A stretch of DNA of 49,501 nucleotides from Verrucomicrobiota bacterium. GTDB taxonomy: Bacteria > Verrucomicrobiota > Verrucomicrobiia > Opitutales > Opitutaceae. The stretch spans positions 5,001 to 54,501 of the forward strand of contig JAEWBF010000028.1 in the NCBI GenBank assembly GCA_023391285.1, written 5' to 3'. The notes beneath the pieces are model-generated. The model made no database searches, was not told the origin of the DNA, and saw only the letters and a list, made by a program, of their open reading frames with translations. The position numbers were made by a program, and so were the translations under genes. Of the stretch, positions 1 to 8,198 are shown piece after piece. Each line of letters starts with the position of its first letter. Position 1 is the stretch's first letter.

Positions 1-254
1 ACGTTTACTCGGGCTATTCGATCCCGCCCTACTACGACTCCATGATCGGGAAGCTGATCTGCTACGGCAGCACCCGCAAAATCGCCCTCGAACGCGCATA
101 CCGCGCCCTCAGCGAATACCTCATTCGAGGCATCAAAACGACCATACCGCTCCACAAAGCCATCATGGCCGATCCCATCTTCATCGAGGGCAAAGCCACG
201 ACCGCTTACATGGAAGAGTTCATGAGCCGAACGCCTCCAGATCTCTTTTCCTAA
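1..254 (+). CDS. accC: Biotin carboxylase subunit of acetyl-CoA carboxylase, C-terminal fragment
   Basis: Only the last 83 or so codons lie in the window; the reading frame is open from base 3 and its start is outside. The visible part has the end of the biotin carboxylase fold: a YSGYSIPPYYDSMIGKL stretch (residues contacting the bound biotin/bicarbonate region in the family), then the conserved RAL-EY-I-G--TT-P-H segment and a short acidic tail. In the family this ATP-grasp enzyme carboxylates biotin on AccB for malonyl-CoA synthesis in the cytoplasm. It is normally paired with accB upstream, which is not visible here. It ends at TAA and is followed by a clear intrinsic terminator, so it closes its operon. 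Identification is firm; completeness cannot be judged. Confidence 0.93.
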   Translation, partial: VYSGYSIPPYYDSMIGKLICYGSTRKIALERAYRALSEYLIRGIKTTIPLHKAIMADPIFIEGKATTAYMEEFMSRTPPDLFS

Positions 255-262
255 CCCTTCTC

Positions 263-289
263 AAGGCCGCGCACTCCGCGGCCTTTTTT
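263..289 (+). terminator. Intrinsic terminator of accC
   Basis: A perfect 9-bp stem (aaggccgcg / cgcggcctt) with a 5-base loop is followed directly by a run of T. It lies 9 bases after the accC stop codon, in the short gap to the convergent prmA gene. Confidence 0.9.
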
Positions 290-305
290 ATTTTCCCGCA
301 GCGAT

Positions 306-1178
306 TTACTCCGGCGAGGTAAGCACCACATCGCTCCACTCGCCCATCACGCGCGAATCGATCGTCCAGCCCGGCACGACTTCAGCAAAAGCAGCGCGCA
401 CCTGGGCGCTTTCTCCAGCCAGAATCCCGCTCAACACCAGCGTCCCCCCAGGCGCCACCGCAGCCACCAGCTCGCGCCGAAACAGGATCAACACATTCGC
501 CAGGATGTTCGCCATCACGAGCTCCGCCGGCCCTTGCTGAAAGCCGTTGCGCAAATCGCCCACGAAGAACCGAACCTGCTGCGCCAGCCCATTCAAAGCG
601 GCGTTCTCCTCACTCACCCGCACCGCCTCCGGATCGTTATCGAACCCGCTCACGTCCCGAAAACCCAGCTTTGCGGCCGACAGCGCCAAAATCCCGGACC
701 CGCACCCCGCGTCCACCACCCGGCCGCTCGTGCCTTTCCGCTCCGCCAGCTGCACCAAACGCTCTACGCAAAGCCGCGTCGTCTCGTGATTTCCCGTCCC
801 AAAGGCCAAACCCGGGTCCAGCCACAACACTTCCTCCCCTTCCGGCAGCCTAAAACTCTCGCGCTCCCACACCGGAACCCAATGCAGCCGCCCAAAACGC
901 CACGCCCGAAAATGCGCCTTGTAGCTGTCCCGCCACTCCGCTTCCGGCAGTTCTCTCAATACCAACTCGCCCCGCGCTTCCTCCGGCAATAGCTCGCGCA
1001 AAGCCGCCCACTTCGCCCGCGCCTCGTCTTCCGCCGCAAACACGCCCACGAGCCACGCCTGCACCGTTAAAACATCTTCCACGACGCTCCACGCTTCGTC
1101 CTGCGTCTCCATCAACACGTCGTCCGCCATCGCCGCGGCACTCGCCGGGATCTCGATTCGCGCTTCGAACAAACTCAT
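306..1178 (-). CDS. prmA: Ribosomal protein L11 methyltransferase
   Basis: A 290-residue SAM-dependent methyltransferase that in the family trimethylates ribosomal protein L11 in the cytoplasm. The C-terminal half has the FGTGNHETTRLC motif (about residues 126-137), the SAM-binding loop VVDAGCGSGILAL (154-166), an acidic motif II (GFDNDPEA, 178-185) and the family-specific MANILANVL (222-230) in place of NPPY. The N-terminal 100 residues fit the L11-recognition domain. The start was chosen at the ATG overlapping the purN stop as ATGA, which gives the normal family length; a longer in-frame extension reads into purN and is not protein-like. It is the last gene of the grpE-dnaJ-purN-prmA run. 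Confidence 0.93.
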   Translation of the reverse strand: MSLFEARIEIPASAAAMADDVLMETQDEAWSVVEDVLTVQAWLVGVFAAEDEARAKWAALRELLPEEARGELVLRELPEAEWRDSYKAHFRAWRFGRLHWVPVWERESFRLPEGEEVLWLDPGLAFGTGNHETTRLCVERLVQLAERKGTSGRVVDAGCGSGILALSAAKLGFRDVSGFDNDPEAVRVSEENAALNGLAQQVRFFVGDLRNGFQQGPAELVMANILANVLILFRRELVAAVAPGGTLVLSGILAGESAQVRAAFAEVVPGWTIDSRVMGEWSDVVLTSPE

Positions 1179-1768
1179 TTCGCACCTCCGTTTTTCCTGC
1201 TCGCGCTCAGTCGCGCAATCACCGCCGGCAGCAGCCGATGCTCCGCCGCATGCAGTTTCGCCGTCAACGTCTCCAGCGTGTCCGTTTCCTCCACTTTCAC
1301 CGGCATCTGGTCGATGATCGGCCCGCCATCCACTTCCGGCGTCACATAATGCACCGTGCACCCCGTGACTTTCACGCCGCGCCGCCACGCCTGCCCGATT
1401 CCATCCAGCCCGGGAAAGCTCGGCAACAAGCTAGGATGCAAATTGATGATCCGTCCCTCAAAAGCCTTCAGAAATCCGTGCTTCAACACCCGCATGAACC
1501 CCGCCAACACCACCAAATCCGCCTGACACGCCTCGATCGCCGCGATGTAGCGCGCTTCTCCTTCACCCTCGAGCTTCGTCTTGAACGGTCCCGCATCCAA
1601 AAACGCCGCCGGCACCCCATAACGCGGCCCCAACGCCAAAATCCCCGCATCCGCCTTGTCCGAAAACACCTGGACCACACGCGCGTCCCCCAAACGCCCC
1701 GCCTTCTGCGCCTCGAGAATCGCTTCCGCATTCGATCCACGCCCCGAACCAAGAATCACCACTCGCAT
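1175..1768 (-). CDS. purN: Phosphoribosylglycinamide formyltransferase
   Basis: A 197-residue GART transformylase that transfers a formyl group from 10-formyl-THF to GAR, the third step of purine synthesis. The start MRVVILGSGRGSNAEAI matches the family N-terminus with its phosphate-binding loop. The catalytic Asn-x-His lies in IINLHPSLLPSFPG (Asn109, His111) and the catalytic Asp in VTPEVDGGP (Asp147). A second ATG sits one codon upstream (1771); longer extensions are not family-like. It overlaps prmA by 4 bases (ATGA), so the two are probably translationally coupled. The dnaJ terminator lies just upstream, so it may have its own promoter in the 65 bases before the start. Confidence 0.94.
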   Translation of the reverse strand: MRVVILGSGRGSNAEAILEAQKAGRLGDARVVQVFSDKADAGILALGPRYGVPAAFLDAGPFKTKLEGEGEARYIAAIEACQADLVVLAGFMRVLKHGFLKAFEGRIINLHPSLLPSFPGLDGIGQAWRRGVKVTGCTVHYVTPEVDGGPIIDQMPVKVEETDTLETLTAKLHAAEHRLLPAVIARLSASRKNGGAK

Positions 1769-1829
1769 CATGCGCCCACTTCTCGCCCGCCGCCCAACGC
1801 AAGGCGATGCCAGAGTGCGTCCTTCAACA

Positions 1830-1860
1830 AAACAAAAGGCGGCCGTTTCGGGCCGCCTTT
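1830..1860 (-). terminator. Intrinsic terminator after dnaJ
   Basis: A perfect 10-bp stem (aaaggcggcc / ggccgccttt, 1835-1860) with a 6-base loop. Read on the minus strand it is followed by a T-rich stretch (TTTTGTTTTG). It sits 13 bases after the dnaJ stop codon and would separate dnaJ from purN. Confidence 0.85.
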
Positions 1861-1873
1861 CCTTCAACTTTCC

Positions 1874-3031
1874 TCAAAAGAACTTCTTCGCTTTTTCGAA
1901 GAAGCTTTTCGACGTCGGTTCGCTCGCGTCGCCACTCACCCGCGCAAAATCCTCCAGGATCTTCCGCTGCTCAGGCGTCAGCGACTGCGGCACCTCGACG
2001 TGCACGCGCACGAGTTGATCTCCCTGCCGTCCGCCGCGCAAAGAAGGCATGCCTTTGTCGCGCAACCGAAACGTCGTCCCGCTTTGCGTGCCCACGGGAA
2101 TCTTCAACGACGCTTTCCCAAACAGGGTCGGCACTTCGATCGTGCCGCCCAACGTCGCCAGCGTGAACTTGATCGGTATCTCGCAAAACAAATCGTCGCC
2201 CTGGCGCTCGAACAATTCGTGCTCCTTCACCGAAATCACGATGTAGAGATCGCCCGTCGCGCCGCCGCCGACGCCCGCTTCGCCATTTCCTGCCGATCGC
2301 AAACGCGATCCATTGTCCACGCCAGGAGGGATGCGCACGTTCAACTTCGTCGTCTTCAACACCCGCCCTTCACCCTGACACGCCGAACACGGTTTCTCGA
2401 TCTTCGAACCGCTGCCGCCGCAGGTCGGACAGGTCTGCGTAAACGTAATGATCCCGCCCGAGCGTCGCACCTGTCCCGCCCCGCGGCAGGTCGGACACGT
2501 CACACGCTTCGAACCCGGCTCCGCGCCCGATCCGTTGCAGCGTTCGCAGCTCACATGCTTGCGAAACGAAATCTCCCGCTCCGCGCCACGCGCCGCCTCT
2601 TCCAACGTGATCTCGAGATCGTAGCGCAAATCCGCGCCATCCTGCCCGCCGCCCGCGCCTCCGCGTCCGCCGCCAAACATCTCCTCGAAAATCCCCCCGC
2701 CCATTCCACCCTGTTGCCCGAAAACTTCGCGGAAAATGTCGAAGGGATCGTGGAAGCCCCCGCCACCCATCCCGCCGGGACCACGCGGCGCCCCCGCGCC
2801 CATGCCTTCGAACGCCGCATGACCGTAGCGATCATACGCCGCGCGTTTCTCCGGATCCTTCAGGACCTCGTAGGCTTGAGAGACTTTCTTGAATTTCTCC
2901 TCCGCCTCCTTGTTTCCCGGATTTTTGTCCGGGTGGTATTGCACGGCTTTCTTGCGATAAGCCTTCTTCAATTCCTCCTCGGACGCGCCTTTCTGCACGC
3001 CGAGCAACTCGTAATAATCTTCTTTCGCCAT
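1874..3031 (-). CDS. dnaJ: Chaperone protein DnaJ (Hsp40)
   Basis: A full-length 385-residue type I DnaJ, the co-chaperone that delivers substrates to DnaK and stimulates its ATPase. Domains in order: J domain with HPD at residues 33-35, Gly/Phe-rich linker (about 75-130, several GGMGGG runs), four zinc-binding CxxCxGxG repeats (CERCNGSG, CPTCRGAG, CPTCGGSG, CSACQGEG; about 162-223), then the two beta-sandwich substrate domains. All eight zinc cysteines are present. It lies 59 bases downstream of grpE in the same direction. Neither dnaK nor hrcA is in the window, and no CIRCE-type inverted repeat was seen upstream of grpE. Confidence 0.97.
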   Translation of the reverse strand: MAKEDYYELLGVQKGASEEELKKAYRKKAVQYHPDKNPGNKEAEEKFKKVSQAYEVLKDPEKRAAYDRYGHAAFEGMGAGAPRGPGGMGGGGFHDPFDIFREVFGQQGGMGGGIFEEMFGGGRGGAGGGQDGADLRYDLEITLEEAARGAEREISFRKHVSCERCNGSGAEPGSKRVTCPTCRGAGQVRRSGGIITFTQTCPTCGGSGSKIEKPCSACQGEGRVLKTTKLNVRIPPGVDNGSRLRSAGNGEAGVGGGATGDLYIVISVKEHELFERQGDDLFCEIPIKFTLATLGGTIEVPTLFGKASLKIPVGTQSGTTFRLRDKGMPSLRGGRQGDQLVRVHVEVPQSLTPEQRKILEDFARVSGDASEPTSKSFFEKAKKFF

Positions 3032-3090
3032 GGCTGGATGAAGATCGCGCCGCTATCCGCGCGATCGGCGCGCAATGCGCGCGTTGACGT

Positions 3091-3669
3091 TTAAGCTTTC
3101 TCCTCCTTCGCGGGACCGCTCGAAACCACGACCGACGCCGGACGCAATAATCGCCCGTTCAACGAATATCCCGTGCGCACGACCGTTAGCACCGTTCCCT
3201 CGGCCACCTCCGGGCTCGCCTGCGTCGAAATCGCTTCGTGCAAATTCGGATCGAACGCCTCCTTCGCCGGATTGATCTCCTTCAATCCATGATTCGTCAG
3301 CGCCGACTTCAGCTGCGAAAGCACCATTTCCACCCCGCCCGTGAGGCTCGACACATCCGCGTTCGGCTGCTTCGCCGCTTGGATCGCCAAGCCTAAATTG
3401 TCCATCACCGGCAACAAATCCTCCAACACACCCGACGCCGCAAACTGCCGCAGCTCATCCTTCTCCCGCACCGTGCGTCGACGGAAATTCTCGAGGTCGG
3501 CCACCGCGCGCAAATAGCGGTCATAGTTGTCCGCCGCTTCTTTCCTGGCCGCCGCCAGCGCATCAGCCGCCGCAGTCGACGTGGCCTCGGCCGCAGGAGC
3601 AGCAGCGCCCGTCCCTTCGGAAACGTTGGTTGGGTTGGTGTTAACAGTATCGGTCGGTTCAGCAGACAT
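3091..3669 (-). CDS. grpE: Nucleotide exchange factor GrpE
   Basis: A 192-residue GrpE, the ADP-ATP exchange factor for DnaK. After an Ala/Thr-rich disordered N-terminus (1-40) comes the long dimerising helix with the conserved YLRAVADLENFRRRT segment (about 53-67), then GVLEDLLPVMDNLGLAI, and the C-terminal beta domain with NPAKEAFDPNLHEAIS and a GYSLNGRLLRPASVVVS ending, all typical. It precedes dnaJ, and the pair probably forms the heat-shock unit. The start has no strong Shine-Dalgarno sequence. The AsmA-like gene upstream ends 18 bases before it. Confidence 0.95.
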   Translation of the reverse strand: MSAEPTDTVNTNPTNVSEGTGAAAPAAEATSTAAADALAAARKEAADNYDRYLRAVADLENFRRRTVREKDELRQFAASGVLEDLLPVMDNLGLAIQAAKQPNADVSSLTGGVEMVLSQLKSALTNHGLKEINPAKEAFDPNLHEAISTQASPEVAEGTVLTVVRTGYSLNGRLLRPASVVVSSGPAKEEKA

Positions 3670-3687
3670 AGGGAAACGGGCACTAAA

Positions 3688-4434
3688 CTATGGCTTTCGG
3701 CTTTCTTCAAGCGCATCGAAAAAACCTCGCACTGCCTCCGTCGTCTTCCGCCCCGCCTCTTTCAATTTGCCCGCACTCGCCCGCGCCGCCTCGTCAATCG
3801 CCGCGCCCAAATTGCCCGGCACAAACCCGCTCAACGCCACCGCCACCGGTGCCAGCGGCCGCAACGCCGCCGGCGTCAACAACTGCTCCATCGAGGTCAC
3901 ATCCTTGTAATCCTGCTCGATCCCCAGCGCGAACGTCCGCTCCGTCGGCCGCCGTCCGCTGTGATCCGCCACCACGAGTTCGTTCACGCGCAATCTCAGC
4001 TCTCGCACTAAAAACGTTCGCTCCGGCTTCGACGATGGCGGCCGCCGTTCCCTCTCCCTCGCCTCCTTCAGATTCCGCTCAAACGCCTGCGCATTCGTGA
4101 TCCCATCCTCGCGCTTCACCAAAGTCACCCGCTCCACATCCACGATCATCGATTCGATCACCCACTGCTCCGACCACAGCGTCTTCATCCGCACGTCCGC
4201 GCTAAACTCCCGCACTCCCAAAAATTCACTCACCGGAAACGTCGGCGGATTCGTCAGCCCGAATCCTTTCACCCGCACCGTGCCGCTCACGGGATTCACC
4301 ACCAAGCTCGTCACCGTAGCATCAAATCCGGTCGATGCGCGTATCCGATTTGTGAACACAACGGGCAGCAACAGCATCCACGCCAGCGCCGCGAAGGCCG
4401 CGATCACCACCAAAAACACCAGGAGTTTGAGCAA
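3688..4434 (-). CDS. Membrane-anchored AsmA/DUF748-like protein
   Basis: About 248 residues: one N-terminal membrane anchor (LLVFLVVIAAFAALAWMLLLPVV) followed by a soluble, probably periplasmic part with the pattern of AsmA/DUF748-type proteins (VVNPVSGTVRVKGFGLTNP, VIESMIVDVERVTLVKRE, LRLRVNELVVADHSG), ending in a basic helical tail. A TTG start at 4434 was chosen because it is preceded by GAGGAGGG (4438-4445) and places the anchor at the N-terminus; upstream codons run antisense-like through manA. In the family such proteins lie between the membranes and affect outer-membrane biogenesis; that role here is inference. It sits between manA and grpE in the same direction. Confidence 0.65.
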   Translation of the reverse strand: MLKLLVFLVVIAAFAALAWMLLLPVVFTNRIRASTGFDATVTSLVVNPVSGTVRVKGFGLTNPPTFPVSEFLGVREFSADVRMKTLWSEQWVIESMIVDVERVTLVKREDGITNAQAFERNLKEARERERRPPSSKPERTFLVRELRLRVNELVVADHSGRRPTERTFALGIEQDYKDVTSMEQLLTPAALRPLAPVAVALSGFVPGNLGAAIDEAARASAGKLKEAGRKTTEAVRGFFDALEESRKP

Positions 4435-4502
4435 ACACCCTCCTCGTTCGCCTCCCGCGGCCGCCCGCCCAAACGAGCGACCCGCCCTTTGCTCCCGCCG
4501 CC

Positions 4503-5483
4503 TCACACAAAATTCTCCGTCACCAGCAAAATCGAAGTGCTCGTCGCTGAAAACGTAAACGCTCCCGCATACGGCAGCAGCACGTTCTCCCCCGGCACAA
4601 TATTCTGCCCAAACGGCGTTCGGCTCGTCGCCCCCCCTTCTCCGCCCGACGCCCGCACCGACCCACTCACCACGCTCAACAGCCGCGGTTGCTCCCCCGC
4701 TGCGATCGACAAACGCTCGCCCGCCCCCAGCACGACGCGCCGAATCTGAAACTCCGCGCAATCCGCGATCACACCCGACGTCGGCGCGCCGCGCACCGGC
4801 ATCGGTTCAACATCATTCCAGTCGATCGATCGCAACGATTGTTCGATATGCAGCTGCCGCGGTTTTCCATCCAGCCCCACGCGACCCCAATCATACACGC
4901 GATACGTTGTATCCGAATTCTGCTGAATCTCCAAAATCACGTTGCCCGCATCGATCGCATGCACCTGCCCGCTGTGCACCAGAATCGAATCGCCCGCGGC
5001 CACGCGGAAATGATGGATGCAACTTTCCAATGTATTCGTTTTGATCGCACGCTCGAATTGCTCGCGCGTTACCCCGCGCTTCAGCCCCACGAGCAGATGC
5101 GCGTCCGCCGTCGAATGCGCGATATACCAGTTCTCCGTCTTCGGTTCTCCCTTCAACTCACCCGCTACCGACGCGGGCGGATGCACCTGCAAGCTCAATC
5201 GTTCCCGACAATCCAGCCACTTCACCAAAATCGGAAACGGCCGCTCCGCCGGCCACTTCGGCCCCATGATGTCGGCACTTTGCGCCGCAATCACCTCGCG
5301 CAACGTCTTTCCTTTCGCACCTCCCGCCCGCACCACCGATTGCGCCTCGGGACGATCCACGATCTCCCAACTTTCGCCGATCGGACGCCCTTCGGGCAGC
5401 TTCCGCTCGAACATCGATTCCAACACTCGTCCACCCCACACCCGCTCCTGGTAGAGCGGCTCGAATCGAAGAATTTCGCGCAT
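4503..5483 (-). CDS. manA: Mannose-6-phosphate isomerase, class I
   Basis: A 326-residue zinc-dependent phosphomannose isomerase interconverting fructose-6-P and mannose-6-P, which feeds mannose use and GDP-mannose synthesis. It has the short Bacillus-type layout: VWGGRVL near residue 15, GESWEIVDR (36-44), metal ligands in SLQVHPPAS (His101), KTENWYIA (Glu117) and HSGQVHAIDAG (His175), then QQNSDTTYRVYDWGR. The C-terminal part is a second cupin-like half. It is transcribed away from ftsK across only 47 bases, so the two promoters must be very close or overlapping. Confidence 0.92.
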   Translation of the reverse strand: MREILRFEPLYQERVWGGRVLESMFERKLPEGRPIGESWEIVDRPEAQSVVRAGGAKGKTLREVIAAQSADIMGPKWPAERPFPILVKWLDCRERLSLQVHPPASVAGELKGEPKTENWYIAHSTADAHLLVGLKRGVTREQFERAIKTNTLESCIHHFRVAAGDSILVHSGQVHAIDAGNVILEIQQNSDTTYRVYDWGRVGLDGKPRQLHIEQSLRSIDWNDVEPMPVRGAPTSGVIADCAEFQIRRVVLGAGERLSIAAGEQPRLLSVVSGSVRASGGEGGATSRTPFGQNIVPGENVLLPYAGAFTFSATSTSILLVTENFV

Positions 5484-5516
5484 AAAAATTTGGAGAACTT
5501 TCGCCGCTTCGTCCGC

Positions 5517-5533
5517 GGGGAGGTTTACATTTG
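5517..5533 (+). promoter_or_regulatory. Ribosome-binding site supporting a TTG start of ftsK
   Basis: GGGGAGG (5517-5523), seven bases before a TTG codon (5531-5533). It is one of the few strong Shine-Dalgarno sequences in the window and favours the TTG over the in-frame ATG at 5588, which has none. Confidence 0.55.
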
Positions 5534-8095
5534 ACCGGACCGATCGTTAGCGTGGACTTCGAAGCCGATTTCGGTCGGCTCACACAAATGCCCAAGTCCG
5601 AGACTTCAAACTCAAATAGCGGGCCCTCTTTCCAAGCACCGCGCTACCGTCCCAATTGGCTCGCCGCCATCCTCTGCTTCGTGCTCGGCCCGTCGCTCAC
5701 CGTTGCGCTCGTGGATTACACGCCCGCACAAGCGACGATCAACACCACTCACGCCACCGCCACCAACATCGTCGGCGTCTTCGGCGCCAACACCGTCTGG
5801 TGCTCCCTCTTCACCGTTGGCATCGGCACCTGGCTCATCCCCGCATTCCTCTTCTGGATGCTCTACGTCTCCATCCGCAACCCGCGCCGGCTCACCGCCG
5901 GACGCTTGGTCGCGATGCTCGTCGCCGTCATTGCGCTCGCAGGTTTTTGCACCTTGCTCGCCGGCCTCCTCGCCGTCCTCCCCGCCAGCGACTATTTCCC
6001 ACGCGGCGCCGGCGGCCTCGTCGGCTCCCTCCTCTACGATCGCCTCCTCGAAAACGCCATCGGCCCCTTCGGCTCCGGCCTTCTCCTGTTCACCATCTAC
6101 TTCTGCAGCATCGTCTTCATCTTCACTAAAGACGTTGGCGCCGAACTCGAACGCTACCTCGCCAACTTCCACGCGTGGCGCGACGCCCGCGCAAAGCGCA
6201 AAGCCGAGCTCCGCGAACGCCGCGAGAAAGCACGCGCCGAAAAAGCCCGCCAAAAATCCTCCGCAGCCCCCGCCACCCCCGCCAACGTCGGTCCCGCCGC
6301 AAAGAAAATCATCGTTCCCAAGCCCACCGACGAGCCGTTCGCAAAACCCATCCCCGCCGCCGCAGAGCCCAAGGCCGAATCCAAAATCGCCGCCCTCAAA
6401 ATCCCCAGCCGCACTTCCGAGGCAGCCGCTCCCGTGGATGAACCGGCGCTGCCCAAAGTCATTCGGGGCACCGCCAAAGCCGAAGGCACCCTCTCCCAAC
6501 CGCCCGCCGGCATCGCACCGGTCGCGATCGTGAAAGCCGAGGAGACGAAAAAAGCAAAAAGCCCGACCATCCCCACCTCCGAGGCCGATTATCTTTTTCC
6601 GCCGCTCAAACTCCTCAAGGAGCAGAGCAGCACCCCCGCCGACAGCTCCGACGACGAATATACGCGCAACATGGCCGATCTCGTCCGCATCCTCGGCGAG
6701 TTCGGAGTCGCCGTAAACCCGGGTGAAATCCACGTCGGCCCCGTCATCACCTGCTACGAGGTCGTGCCCGCACCCGGCGTGCGCGTCGAAAAAATATCCG
6801 GCCTGGACAAGAACATCGCCCTCGGTATGCGCGCGCAATCGGTGCGTATCCTCGCGCCCATCCCCGGAAAAGCCGCCGTCGGCGTCGAAATCCCGAACCG
6901 CCTTCCGTCGCCCGTCGGCATGCGCGACATCCTCGAATCCGAGGACTGGAGCAACGCCCGCGCCGAAATTCCCATCGCGCTCGGCAAAGATGTTTCCGGC
7001 AAGCCGCTGATCTCCGATCTCACACGCATGCCCCACCTGCTGATCGCAGGCGCGACCGGCTCCGGCAAATCCGTCTGCATTAACTCGATCATCGCCTCGA
7101 TCGTCTATCGCAAGAGCCCGAAAGACGTCCGGCTCATCATGGTCGACCCCAAGGTCGTCGAACTGAAGATCTTCAACACGCTCCCCCACATGCTGATTCC
7201 AGTGGTAACGGAGCCGAAGAAGGTCCCCGGCGCCCTCAAATGGCTCCTCGCCGAGATGGAGCAGCGCTATCAGCAATTTGCCAAAGTCGGCGTGCGCAAC
7301 ATCGCCGGTTTCAACTCGCGCAAGAAAAACGGCCCGCCCGAAGTCCCGCCGCTGGCCGAAACCCAGCCCACCCTCGACGGCATCGCCCAAGATCTCGACG
7401 GCATCGAGATCCCCGAACGCCTGCCTTACATCGTCGCGATCATCGACGAGCTCGCGGACTTGATGATGGTCGCGCCAGCCGAAATCGAAACGTCCATCGC
7501 CCGCCTCGCACAACTCGCCCGCGCCGCCGGCATCCACCTCATCATCGCCACGCAACGGCCCTCCGTGAACGTCATCACCGGGGTCATCAAAGCAAATCTC
7601 CCGTCCCGCATCGCCTTCCAGGTCGCCTCGCAAGTCGACTCGCGCACGATCCTCGACACCAAAGGCGCCGACACCCTCATCGGTCGCGGCGACATGCTGT
7701 TCTCCCCACCCGGTTCCTCGCGGCTCGTGCGTGCCCAAGGCGCGTTCGTTTCCGACGAAGAAGTGCACGAGTTCGTCGAATTCCTCAAAAAGAACGGCCC
7801 CCCGCAATACGCCCAATCCGTCCAACAGCAGATCGATCGCGCCGCGCGCGAGGGCGACGAAGAGGACGGCGACGGCGATGACGACGACCTCGGCGACGAC
7901 GGCGATCTCTACGAGCAGGCGCTCGATGTGCTCAAATCCTCGAAGCGCGCCTCCACGTCCATGCTGCAACGCCGCCTCCGCATCGGCTACAACCGCGCCG
8001 CCCGCCTCATGGAAATCATGGAGGAAAAAGGCATCGTCGGTCCGGAAAACGGTTCCAGCCCTCGCGAAATCCTCGTCGACCTCGACACCCTCTGA
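5531..8095 (+). CDS. ftsK: DNA translocase FtsK
   Basis: An 854-residue FtsK/SpoIIIE translocase, which pumps chromosome ends through the division septum toward dif. The N-terminal 200 residues have four hydrophobic membrane segments (about 37-60, 82-105, 118-142, 167-190), followed by an Ala/Pro/Lys-rich linker (200-360). The motor domain has Walker A GATGSGKS (about 506-513), Walker B VAIIDELADLMM (about 635) and HLIIATQRPS. After a very acidic stretch (EGDEEDGDGDDDDLGDDG) comes the winged-helix gamma domain (STSMLQRRLRIGYNRAARLM), which reads KOPS-type sequences in the family. The TTG start is chosen for its Shine-Dalgarno sequence; an ATG at 5588 would remove 19 residues. A RodZ-like gene follows. 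Confidence 0.95.
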   Translation: MTGPIVSVDFEADFGRLTQMPKSETSNSNSGPSFQAPRYRPNWLAAILCFVLGPSLTVALVDYTPAQATINTTHATATNIVGVFGANTVWCSLFTVGIGTWLIPAFLFWMLYVSIRNPRRLTAGRLVAMLVAVIALAGFCTLLAGLLAVLPASDYFPRGAGGLVGSLLYDRLLENAIGPFGSGLLLFTIYFCSIVFIFTKDVGAELERYLANFHAWRDARAKRKAELRERREKARAEKARQKSSAAPATPANVGPAAKKIIVPKPTDEPFAKPIPAAAEPKAESKIAALKIPSRTSEAAAPVDEPALPKVIRGTAKAEGTLSQPPAGIAPVAIVKAEETKKAKSPTIPTSEADYLFPPLKLLKEQSSTPADSSDDEYTRNMADLVRILGEFGVAVNPGEIHVGPVITCYEVVPAPGVRVEKISGLDKNIALGMRAQSVRILAPIPGKAAVGVEIPNRLPSPVGMRDILESEDWSNARAEIPIALGKDVSGKPLISDLTRMPHLLIAGATGSGKSVCINSIIASIVYRKSPKDVRLIMVDPKVVELKIFNTLPHMLIPVVTEPKKVPGALKWLLAEMEQRYQQFAKVGVRNIAGFNSRKKNGPPEVPPLAETQPTLDGIAQDLDGIEIPERLPYIVAIIDELADLMMVAPAEIETSIARLAQLARAAGIHLIIATQRPSVNVITGVIKANLPSRIAFQVASQVDSRTILDTKGADTLIGRGDMLFSPPGSSRLVRAQGAFVSDEEVHEFVEFLKKNGPPQYAQSVQQQIDRAAREGDEEDGDGDDDDLGDDGDLYEQALDVLKSSKRASTSMLQRRLRIGYNRAARLMEIMEEKGIVGPENGSSPREILVDLDTL

Positions 8096-8112
8096 TCTCG
8101 CCTTGCTTCACG

Positions 8113-8138
8113 TGGAGGCGCGGTGCCCTCACCGCGCA
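8113..8138 (+). repeat. Hairpin repeat, family A, copy 1
   Basis: GGAG followed by a perfect 8-bp inverted repeat GCGCGGTG-ccct-CACCGCGC, in the gap between ftsK and the RodZ-like gene. The same unit recurs at 9036, 15830, 31260 and 34601, always in this orientation. Confidence 0.85.
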
Positions 8139-8198
8139 TTTGTCTGTCGCACCCAATTCCTTCTTCCCCTTCCGCGCCAAACCGCCTAACTCAACCCC

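Noticed and set aside
1238..3094. Long plus-strand open frame of 618 codons over purN and dnaJ
   Set aside because: Antisense to well-supported genes, Arg/His/Pro-rich, no domain; typical shadow frame in GC-rich DNA.
5612..7969. 785-codon minus-strand frame opposite ftsK
   Set aside because: Composition is an acid/Gly-rich mirror of ftsK codons, with no motif; antisense shadow.
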